In this document: positions 30,637 to 37,951 of the stretch, in pieces | How positions within the stretch are numbered: position 1 is the first letter of the stretch | Layout: each line of letters begins with the position of its first letter | NCBI RefSeq assembly: GCF_024802625.1 | Contig: NZ_CP103371.1 | Span: forward strand, 1,240,001-1,304,000 | Direction: 5' to 3' | DNA from: Massilia sp. H6 | Lineage (GTDB): Bacteria > Pseudomonadota > Gammaproteobacteria > Burkholderiales > Burkholderiaceae_D | Length of the DNA: 64,000 nt | Program-made: the position numbers and the translations under genes | Notes under the pieces: model-generated | What the model saw: the letters and a program-made list of their open reading frames with translations, nothing else | Told to the model about the DNA's origin: nothing | Database searches by the model: none

Positions 30637-31890
30637 ATGAACCAACTGAACAAGGGCATGCTCGCCATCGACGGCGCGCGCCTGTGGGCGTCGCTGATGG
30701 ACCTGGCCGCGATCGGCGCCACCGCCAAGGGCGGCGTCAAGCGCCTGGCCTTGACCGATCTGGATCGCCAGGGACGCGACCTGGTCGTCCAGTGGGCGCG
30801 GGACGCCGGCCTGGCGATCACGGTCGACCAGATCGGCAACGTCTTCATGCGGCGCGCAGGGCGCAACCCGGCCTTGCCCCCGATCGTTACCGGCAGCCAC
30901 GTCGACACCCAGCCGACTGGCGGCAAGTTCGACGGCAACTATGGCGTGCTGGCCGGGCTCGAAGTGGTGCGTACCCTGAACGACATGAACATCCAGACCG
31001 AAGCCCCGATCGAGGTCGCGTTCTGGACCAACGAGGAAGGGTCGCGCTTCGTGCCCGTGATGATGGGCTCGGGCGTGTTCTGCGGCGCCTTCAGCCTGGA
31101 CAGCGCCTATGCCGCGCTGGACTCCGAAGGCAAGAGCGTGCGCGACGAACTCGAACGCATCGGCTACCTGGGCGACGAAGTGCCGGGCCGGCACCCGATC
31201 GGCGCCTATTTCGAGACCCATATCGAGCAGGGCCCGGTGCTCGAGGACGCCGACAAGGTGATCGGGGTGGTGCCGGCGGTAATGGGCCTGTCCTGGTATG
31301 ACTGCGTGGTGTGTGGCATGGAAGCGCATGCCGGACCGACCCCGATGGCGCTGCGCCGCGATGCGCTGCAGGTGGCGACCGTGATCATGCAGGAAGTCGT
31401 GCAGATCGCGAACCGCTATCCGCCCTACGGCCGGGGGACGGTCGGCATGGTGGAGGTGTTCCCGAACAGCCGCAACGTGATCCCGGGGCGGGTCAAGTTC
31501 AGCATCGACCTGCGCAACGTGAGCGAGGCGCTGCTCACTACCATGCACGAAGAGATGCTCGCCTTTGTGGCGAAAACGCGCCAGGACAGCGCCCTGGCGA
31601 TCGACCTCGAACGCGTGTCGTACTACCCGCCTTGCCCGTTCCACCCGGACTGCGTGGGCGCGGTGCGCGCCGCCACCGAAAAGCTGGGCTATTCGACGAT
31701 GGACGTGGTCTCCGGCGCCGGCCACGACGCCATCTACGCGGCCCGGGTCGCGCCGTCGGGCATGATCTTCGTGCCCTGCAAGGATGGCATCAGCCACAAC
31801 GAGATCGAAGACGCGCAACCGGCCCACCTGGAAGCCGGCTGCAACGTGCTGCTGCATGCCATGCTGGAGCGCGCCGGCATCGTGGCCTGA
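30637..31890 (+). CDS. N-carbamoyl-beta-alanine amidohydrolase (beta-ureidopropionase, M20 type)
   Basis: A 417-residue M20/AmaB-type metal-dependent amidohydrolase. Motifs: TGSHVDTQPTGGKFDGNYG, WTNEEGSRF, ETHIEQGPVLE, PNSRNVIPG, GAGHDAIYAA, and GISHNEIE. It removes CO2 and ammonia from N-carbamoyl-beta-alanine to give beta-alanine. Position directly after hydA (CAGGAG before the ATG) fits this better than allantoate amidohydrolase. Last gene of the pyrimidine operon. It is a paralogue of the AllC half at 32563. Confidence 0.93.
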   Translation: MNQLNKGMLAIDGARLWASLMDLAAIGATAKGGVKRLALTDLDRQGRDLVVQWARDAGLAITVDQIGNVFMRRAGRNPALPPIVTGSHVDTQPTGGKFDGNYGVLAGLEVVRTLNDMNIQTEAPIEVAFWTNEEGSRFVPVMMGSGVFCGAFSLDSAYAALDSEGKSVRDELERIGYLGDEVPGRHPIGAYFETHIEQGPVLEDADKVIGVVPAVMGLSWYDCVVCGMEAHAGPTPMALRRDALQVATVIMQEVVQIANRYPPYGRGTVGMVEVFPNSRNVIPGRVKFSIDLRNVSEALLTTMHEEMLAFVAKTRQDSALAIDLERVSYYPPCPFHPDCVGAVRAATEKLGYSTMDVVSGAGHDAIYAARVAPSGMIFVPCKDGISHNEIEDAQPAHLEAGCNVLLHAMLERAGIVA

Positions 31891-31977
31891 GGCGCCGGGT
31901 GGCGGCCACGGCCGAGCGTGGCGACACCGAACTTGTTTGGCTGGCATCATTTGGCGCAAACATGGGAGGATGGCAAG

Positions 31978-32448
31978 GTGTGGATGGAGCGCAGCTGGAA
32001 TACGATACTGCAGGAATTTTCAGATCTGGGCAGCCCGGAAGAGATCACCCGCGTGTGCCTGCGCCTGCTGGTGGCGGTGGCGCTGGGCGGCATACTGGGC
32101 TATGAACGCGAGACCGTGGGCGCGTCGGCCGGCCTGCGTACCCACATGCTGGTCTCGCTCGGCGCGGCGCTGTTCGTGCTGATCCCGCTGCAGGCCGGCA
32201 TGCAGCTGGGCGACATGTCGCGGGTCTTGCAGGGCGTGACCGCTGGCATCGGCTTCATTGGCGCCGGCGCAATCATGAAGCACTCCAGCAAGAACGACAT
32301 CCGGGGCGTGACCACGGCCGCCAGCGTCTGGCTGACCGCGGCGGTTGGCATTGCCGCCGGCATGGGGCGCGAGGCGACCGCGGTGCTCAGTGCGCTGTTC
32401 GCGCTGGTCATCCTGTCGCTGCTGCGCCACGGGACCAAGCAAAGCTGA
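31978..32448 (+). CDS. MgtC/SapB family membrane protein
   Basis: A 156-residue protein with four or five hydrophobic helices and MgtC signatures: ALGGILGYERE, AGLRTHMLVSLGAALF, GVTAGIGFIGAGAIMK, RGVTTAASVWLTAAVGIAAGMG. MgtC proteins inhibit F-type ATPase and support growth at low magnesium; others are structural relatives of unknown role. GGGAGGA at 31964-31970 points to the GTG at 31978. An upstream GTG (31918) lacks such a site, and an ATG at 31984 is also possible. No link to nucleobase catabolism is evident. Confidence 0.88.
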   Translation: MWMERSWNTILQEFSDLGSPEEITRVCLRLLVAVALGGILGYERETVGASAGLRTHMLVSLGAALFVLIPLQAGMQLGDMSRVLQGVTAGIGFIGAGAIMKHSSKNDIRGVTTAASVWLTAAVGIAAGMGREATAVLSALFALVILSLLRHGTKQS

Positions 32449-32562
32449 TCCGCACGCGGCGACCGGCGCCGCCTGCACGGCCACACCACGACGCGAATGT
32501 CCTCGTTAAGGCCGCGTCCAGGCATGGTCGGGGCAGGGCGCGCCGAGCGCATGTGCCATTAG

Positions 32563-34311
32563 TCATGGTGACAGTTCGCGCAAGAAGGCGAGCAGCACTT
32601 GCCCCGCGATCTCGGCGTCGTCCGCGGTCATGGTCTCGAGCGGATTGTGGCTGATGCCGCCGTTGCCGCAGCGCGTGAACAGCATCGCCACGTCGGTGAT
32701 CTGCGCCATCTGCATGGCGTCGTGGCCGGCGCCCGAACACAGGTCGTAGCGCGGCAGGCCGCTCGCTTCGATGGCCTGGCCCAGCCGCTCCATCAGGCGC
32801 GGCGCGCAGGGCGCGGCATCGGCTTGCACCAGCTTCCAGAGTTTTTCGTCGATGCCGCGGCGCGCGCAGATCGCGCTAATGCCGGCCAGGATCTCGTCTA
32901 CCGCGGCCAGCCGGTCTTCGTCGCTGGCCGCGCGAATGTCGAGCGAGAGCCGGCACTGGCCGGGGATTACGTTGACCGAGCCGGATGGCACCTCGAGCTG
33001 GCCGACCGTGCCCACCAGCGAGCCGCGTCCGGCGCAGCGCGCCTCGACCAGCAGCACGATCTCGGCGGCGGCGGCGGCGGCATCGCGCCGCATGCCCATC
33101 GGGGTGGTGCCGGCGTGGCTGGCCACGCCCCCCAGTTCGACCAGGTAGCGCGAACTGCCAGCGATCGCGGTGACCACGCCGACCGGCAGTCCGCGCTCGA
33201 GCAGCACCGGTCCCTGTTCGATATGCACTTCGACAAAGCCGAGCAGTGCCGCCGGGTCGCGTGCAATGCCGGCGATCGCCGCCGGATCGTGGCCTGCCGC
33301 GACGAGGGCTTCGCGCATGCTCACGCCTTCGCTGTCGTGCTGCTCGAGCAGGATGGGACTAAAGCGCCCGGTAACGGCGCTGCTGCCCAGGAAGGTGCTG
33401 CGAAAGCGCACGCCTTCTTCTTCGGCAAAGCCGATCACCTCGAGGTGGAAGGGCAGGCGTTCGCCGCGCTGCGCCAGGTGGCGGGCCAGGGCAATCGGCA
33501 GCAGGATGCCGAGCCGGCCATCGTATTTGCCGCCGTTGCGCACGGTGTCGTAGTGCGAGCCGGTGAGCAGGGTTTTTGCCTCGGGCTGCGCCGCCGCGTA
33601 GCGTCCTACCACGTTGCCGACGGCGTCGATGTGGGCATCCATGCCCGCCTCGCGCATCCACTGGAGCAGCTGCGCAGCGGTGCGCTGGTGCGCCGGCGTC
33701 AGGTAGGCGCAGGTAAGGACGTCCGGACTGTCGCTGATGGCGCCAAGCTGCTCGGCCCAGGCCATGACCTGCGGTCCGAACAGGTGCTGCACGCCGAGCA
33801 GTTCGTTGAGGCGGATCTCGGCGATGCGATGCACCTGGCGCAGGCATTCGGCCAGTTCGTCGGCAGGCTGGTTTCTCAGGCGGCGCGCGAAGGTCTCGAT
33901 GATGGCGGCGCGCGTCAGGCCCTTGCCGGTCGGACCCTTGACGGCGAGGATGAAGGGAAAGCCGAACTTGTCCTTGTAGGTGGCATTGAGTTGCTGCAGC
34001 AGGGCGTACTCGTCGATGCTGCAGCGGTCCAGGCCCGAGGCGGCCTGTTCGCCGGTGGATTCGGCGGTGAGTTCGCCGGCGACCGCCGCCTTGCCGGCCA
34101 GTTCCGGATGGGCACGCAGCAGGGCCAGCTGCTGCTCTCGCGGCGCCAGCGTCACCACTGCCTGCAGCGCCTGCTTGAGCGCGGCCAGGCTGGCGAACGG
34201 GCGCAGCACGCACGCGCACTCGGCGATCCAGGGCGAATGTTCGTAGATGCCGCGCAAGGACGCGACGAAGGCGCCGCGGTCGCAGCTATTGAGCTCGTGC
34301 AAGGTGGTCAT
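32563..34311 (-). CDS. Fused OHCU decarboxylase (UraD) - allantoate amidohydrolase (AllC)
   Basis: A 582-residue two-domain protein of purine ring breakdown. Residues 1-165 are OHCU decarboxylase, with catalytic His68 in AHPELAGK and the FGFPFILAVKG motif, converting OHCU to S-allantoin. Residues about 170-582 are an M20 amidohydrolase of the AllC type (TGSHYDTVRNGGKYDGRLG, AEEEGVRFRSTFLG, EVHIEQGPVL, GAGHDAMQMA, GISHNPLE). The two activities are not consecutive: allantoinase acts between them. AAGG precedes the ATG. It follows the LysR gene in the same direction (81 bases). Confidence 0.93.
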   Translation of the reverse strand: MTTLHELNSCDRGAFVASLRGIYEHSPWIAECACVLRPFASLAALKQALQAVVTLAPREQQLALLRAHPELAGKAAVAGELTAESTGEQAASGLDRCSIDEYALLQQLNATYKDKFGFPFILAVKGPTGKGLTRAAIIETFARRLRNQPADELAECLRQVHRIAEIRLNELLGVQHLFGPQVMAWAEQLGAISDSPDVLTCAYLTPAHQRTAAQLLQWMREAGMDAHIDAVGNVVGRYAAAQPEAKTLLTGSHYDTVRNGGKYDGRLGILLPIALARHLAQRGERLPFHLEVIGFAEEEGVRFRSTFLGSSAVTGRFSPILLEQHDSEGVSMREALVAAGHDPAAIAGIARDPAALLGFVEVHIEQGPVLLERGLPVGVVTAIAGSSRYLVELGGVASHAGTTPMGMRRDAAAAAAEIVLLVEARCAGRGSLVGTVGQLEVPSGSVNVIPGQCRLSLDIRAASDEDRLAAVDEILAGISAICARRGIDEKLWKLVQADAAPCAPRLMERLGQAIEASGLPRYDLCSGAGHDAMQMAQITDVAMLFTRCGNGGISHNPLETMTADDAEIAGQVLLAFLRELSP

Positions 34312-34392
34312 GGTCGGCCTTATTCAATCCCGGGATGATAAATCCTGCAACCCCATCAGCTTATACGCTGGCTCGCATAGCCAGTATTGCGC

Positions 34393-35331
34393 TTACTTCG
34401 CTACCAGCGCGCGCGCGGCGGCGCTCACCTGGTCGCGCAGCCATTTGTGCTCGGTCGACTGGTGCACGCGCTGGTGCCAGAGCTGGTAGAAGCGCATCGG
34501 CGGAAACTTGATCGGCACCGTGAAACTCTTCAGCGGCAGGATACGCTCGTAGAAGCGGATGAACTGGCGACCGGTGGTCAGCACCAGGTCACTCTGGGTC
34601 AGCATGTAGGGAATCACGCCGAAATAGGGCGATTCGACGGCAACCTTGCGCTGCATGCCGTGGCGCTCCAGCCAGGCGTCGATCACGCCGTGGTAGCCCG
34701 GCAGCATCTGCGAGGGCGCCACGTGCGGCAGGCCGAGATAATCCTCGATGGTCATGGCGTCGGCGGCGGTGCGGCGCGCATACGGGCTGTCGGCGCGCAT
34801 GGTGCAGATGATCGGGTCTTCGAACAGCTTCGAGATGTGCAGGTGCGCAGGCGGCTCGTCCCAGTTGGCGATCACCAGGTCCATCTCGCCATCGGAAAGC
34901 ATGCGCAGGTAATCCACGCCGGGCCCCAGGCTATGGAACACCAGCTTGCTGCCGGGCGCACCCTGGCGCAGCGCTGCCACCACATTGGGCAGGAACTGGG
35001 TGTCGAGGTAGTCTGGCGCGGCGATGTGGAAGGTGCGCCTGGCCTGTTCCGGCACGAAGGGCGACTTGCGCATGAACAGGTTCTCGGTTTCGTCGAGGAT
35101 GCGCTTGGCCGGCTCGAGCAGGCTCTCGCCATGCTGGGTCGGCACCATGCCGCGCGCGCCACGCACCAGCAGCGGATCGCCGGTCAGCTCGCGCAGCTTG
35201 CGCAGCGAGGCCGAGATCGAAGGCTGCGGCTGGTTCAGCTTGAGGGCCACGCGCGACACGTTCTTTTCGACCAGCAGCAGGTACAGGATGCGGATCAGGT
35301 GCAGGTCGAGGTGCTGGGGCAGGCTGGACAT
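34393..35331 (-). CDS. LysR-family regulator beside the urate genes
   Basis: A 312-residue LysR protein with the HTH at residues 10-65 (LHLIRILYLLLVEKNVSRVA, PQPSISASLRKLRELTGDPL) and a substrate-binding domain with PDYLDTQFLPNVV. This is the NodD/LinR-like branch. It is divergent from puuD across a 128-base region containing a 30-bp dyad, so it very likely controls puuD and perhaps its own transcript with uraD-allC. The inducer is not known; urate or an intermediate is plausible. Confidence 0.92.
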   Translation of the reverse strand: MSSLPQHLDLHLIRILYLLLVEKNVSRVALKLNQPQPSISASLRKLRELTGDPLLVRGARGMVPTQHGESLLEPAKRILDETENLFMRKSPFVPEQARRTFHIAAPDYLDTQFLPNVVAALRQGAPGSKLVFHSLGPGVDYLRMLSDGEMDLVIANWDEPPAHLHISKLFEDPIICTMRADSPYARRTAADAMTIEDYLGLPHVAPSQMLPGYHGVIDAWLERHGMQRKVAVESPYFGVIPYMLTQSDLVLTTGRQFIRFYERILPLKSFTVPIKFPPMRFYQLWHQRVHQSTEHKWLRDQVSAAARALVAK

Positions 35332-35370
35332 CGATGCGCTTTCAACGGATTATATCTACACGGCTATATC

Positions 35371-35400
35371 AAACTGGTTATGTCGAATATACGCCAGTTT
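35371..35400. promoter_or_regulatory. Candidate LysR operator upstream of puuD
   Basis: AAACTGG (35371-35377) and CCAGTTT (35394-35400) form a perfect 7-bp dyad over 30 bases, in the only intergenic region shared by the LysR gene and puuD. A second weak dyad (TATA at 35351 and 35365) lies beside it. A two-site layout is usual for LysR regulators. Confidence 0.5.
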
Positions 35401-35459
35401 TCATGTTGCAGAAATGGAAATCCCGTATTGTCGAGGGATACCGCCAACCAGGAAGCCCC

Positions 35460-36695
35460 ATGGACGTTTTCGGATATCTCGGGCCGTATGTGCTCGAATG
35501 GTTCAACCTGCTGCTGCGCTGGCTGCACATCATCACCGGCATCGCCTGGATCGGTGCGTCGTTTTATTTCGTCTGGCTCGACAACACCATCCGCCCGCCC
35601 GCGCCCGGCTCCGAGCTGGCCCGGAAAGGGGTGGCCGGCGAGCTGTGGGCGGTGCATGGCGGCGGTTTCTACAATCCGCAGAAATACCTGGTGGCGCCAA
35701 GCGCACTGCCGCAGGAACTGCACTGGTTCAAGTGGGAAGCGTATTCCACCTGGATCTCCGGCTTCGCGCTGCTGGTCATCGTCTACTACCTCAATGCGCA
35801 GGCCATGATGGTCGACCGCAGCGTCGCGGACCTGGGTAGCGGGCAGGCGGTCGGCATCGGCCTGGCCAGCCTGGTGCTGGGCTGGCTCGTCTACGACCTG
35901 CTGTGCCGCTCACCGCTGGGCAAGCACGACCTGGCCTTCGGCCTGACCATCTTCGCCTTTTTGGTGGCCAGCAGCTACGTGCTGGGCACGCTCCTGAGCG
36001 GCCGCGCCGCCTACCTGCACGTGGGCGCGATGATCGGCACCATGATGGTGGCAAATGTGGCGATGCTGATCATCCCCGGCCAGCGCAAGATGGTCAAGGC
36101 CTTGACCTCGGGCCAACAGCCCGACCCGATCCACGGCATCAAGGCCAAGCAGCGCAGCGTGCATAACAACTACTTCACGCTGCCGGTGCTGTTCATCATG
36201 ATCAGCAACCACTATGCGATGACCTACGGCCATGAGCATGCGTGGGCGGTGCTGGGCGTGATCATGGCGGCCGGTGTGCTGATCCGCCACTTCTTCAACC
36301 TGCGCCACCGGGGCCGCATCGAATGGAAGTATCCGGCGGCGGGCGTGGCGCTGTTGCTGGGACTGGCGGTGGCGATCGCGCCCAGGGCCCCGCTGCAGGC
36401 GGGCGCGCCGGCGCCAGCGGACGCGGCCGCGCGCTTCGCCGAAGTGCGCACCATCATCGACCAGCGCTGCGTGTCTTGTCACGCGCAGCAGCCGACCCAG
36501 CCGGGCTTTGCCACGGCACCGGCGGGCGTCATGCTGGACACGCCAGAACTGGTGAGCCGCAACGCGCTGCGCATTTACCAGCAGACGGTGCAGGTCAAGG
36601 CGATGCCGCTGGCGAACCTGACCAACATGACCGAGGCCGAGCGGGCGCAGATCGGCGCCTGGTTCGAGGCCGGCGCCACGACGGGACAACCATGA
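35460..36695 (+). CDS. puuD: Urate hydroxylase PuuD (membrane oxidase with c-type cytochrome)
   Basis: A 411-residue protein. The N-terminal two thirds is the DUF989 membrane part (about eight helices; LLRWLHIITGIAWIGASFYFVWLD, VHGGGFYN, HNNYFTLPVLFIMISNHY). The end carries a cytochrome c domain with a single heme motif CVSCH beginning at Cys337. PuuD oxidises urate to 5-hydroxyisourate using the respiratory chain. The ATG at 35460 has CAGGAAG upstream. Overlaps the following M20 gene by ATGA. Confidence 0.94.
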   Translation: MDVFGYLGPYVLEWFNLLLRWLHIITGIAWIGASFYFVWLDNTIRPPAPGSELARKGVAGELWAVHGGGFYNPQKYLVAPSALPQELHWFKWEAYSTWISGFALLVIVYYLNAQAMMVDRSVADLGSGQAVGIGLASLVLGWLVYDLLCRSPLGKHDLAFGLTIFAFLVASSYVLGTLLSGRAAYLHVGAMIGTMMVANVAMLIIPGQRKMVKALTSGQQPDPIHGIKAKQRSVHNNYFTLPVLFIMISNHYAMTYGHEHAWAVLGVIMAAGVLIRHFFNLRHRGRIEWKYPAAGVALLLGLAVAIAPRAPLQAGAPAPADAAARFAEVRTIIDQRCVSCHAQQPTQPGFATAPAGVMLDTPELVSRNALRIYQQTVQVKAMPLANLTNMTEAERAQIGAWFEAGATTGQP

Positions 36696-37948
36696 GCGGG
36701 GAACAAGCCATGAACACGCAACATCAGGAACGGCTGCTGGCCTGGATCGACCAGCACTTCGACGAAGAAGTGGCCTTTTTGCAGCAGGTTGTACGCATTC
36801 CGACCGATACCCCGCCGGGCAATAACGCACCGCATGCGCAGGCGGTGGCCGGCATGCTGCACGCCTATGGCTGGACCGCCGAGCAGCATGCCGTGCCCGA
36901 AGCGCAGGTGCGCGCCTACGGCATGGAGAGCATCACCAACCTGATCGTGCGCCGCCGCTACGCCGACGGCGGCCCGACGCTGGCGCTGAACGCGCATGGC
37001 GACGTGGTGCCGCCGGGCGAAGGCTGGAGTCATCCGCCGTATGGCGCCGAGATCGTCGACGGCGCCATCTACGGCCGCGCCACCGCCGTATCGAAGGGCG
37101 ATTTCGCCACCTATGTATTTGCCGTGCGCGCGCTGGAAGCGCTTGGCGTCGCGCTCCAGGGCGCGCTCGAACTGCACTTCACCTACGACGAGGAATTCGG
37201 CGGCCTGCTCGGTCCCTGCTGGCTGCTCGAAAACGGCTTGAGCAGGCCCGATTACGTCATCGCCGCGGGCTTCAGCTATCACATCGTCACCGCCCATAAC
37301 GCCTGCCTGCAGCTGGAGCTGACGGTGCACGGCAAGGCCGGCCACGGCGCCATGCCCGAGACCGCGGTCGATGCGCTGCAGGCGGCCACCCGCATCCTGA
37401 ACGCGATCTATGGCCAGCTGCCGGAGCTCAAGAAGATCAAGTCGCAAGTTCCAGGCATCGATTCGCCCACGATGCTGGTTGGCCGCATCGATGGCGGCAC
37501 CAATACCAACGTGGTGCCGGGCAGGGTGGTCATGAAGATGGACCGCCGCATGATTCCCGAAGAAGACCCGGTCGCGGTCGAGGCGCAGGTGCGGGCGCTG
37601 GTCGAGGACGCCGTGGCCGGCATGCCCGGCATCCGGCTCGAGATCCGGCGCCTGCTGCTGTCGCATGCGCTGCGCCCGCTGCCGGGGTCGGACCAGCTGG
37701 TGGCCAGCATCCAGCGTCACGGTCGCGCCATCATGGGCGAAGATATTCCGGCGCAGGGCACGCCCCTGTATGCGGATGCGCGCCTGTACGGCGAGCGCGG
37801 CATCCCGGCGGTGCTGTATGGGGCCGGTCCGCGCACGGTGCCAGAATCGAATGCGAAAAAGGCCGACGAGCACCTGCAGCTGGAAGACTTGCGGCGCGCC
37901 ACCAAGGTGGTGGCGCTCACGCTGCTGGACTTCCTGGCGGGGCAATAG
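36692..37948 (+). CDS. M20-family metallohydrolase (ArgE/DapE-like)
   Basis: A 418-residue M20 hydrolase with metal-site motifs LALNAHGDVVPPGEGW, TYDEEFGG and a dimerisation domain including HGKAGHGAMPETAVDA. It is a third M20 paralogue within 7 kb but not of the AmaB/AllC subgroup (it lacks EEG.RF and HIEQGP). Co-transcription with puuD suggests a step of purine catabolism, but no reaction can be named. The start is ATG 36692, overlapping the puuD stop, or ATG 36710 (GGGGAA 8 bases upstream). It converges with the next gene with only 3 bases between stops. Confidence 0.85.
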   Translation: MSGEQAMNTQHQERLLAWIDQHFDEEVAFLQQVVRIPTDTPPGNNAPHAQAVAGMLHAYGWTAEQHAVPEAQVRAYGMESITNLIVRRRYADGGPTLALNAHGDVVPPGEGWSHPPYGAEIVDGAIYGRATAVSKGDFATYVFAVRALEALGVALQGALELHFTYDEEFGGLLGPCWLLENGLSRPDYVIAAGFSYHIVTAHNACLQLELTVHGKAGHGAMPETAVDALQAATRILNAIYGQLPELKKIKSQVPGIDSPTMLVGRIDGGTNTNVVPGRVVMKMDRRMIPEEDPVAVEAQVRALVEDAVAGMPGIRLEIRRLLLSHALRPLPGSDQLVASIQRHGRAIMGEDIPAQGTPLYADARLYGERGIPAVLYGAGPRTVPESNAKKADEHLQLEDLRRATKVVALTLLDFLAGQ

Positions 37949-37951
37949 CCG

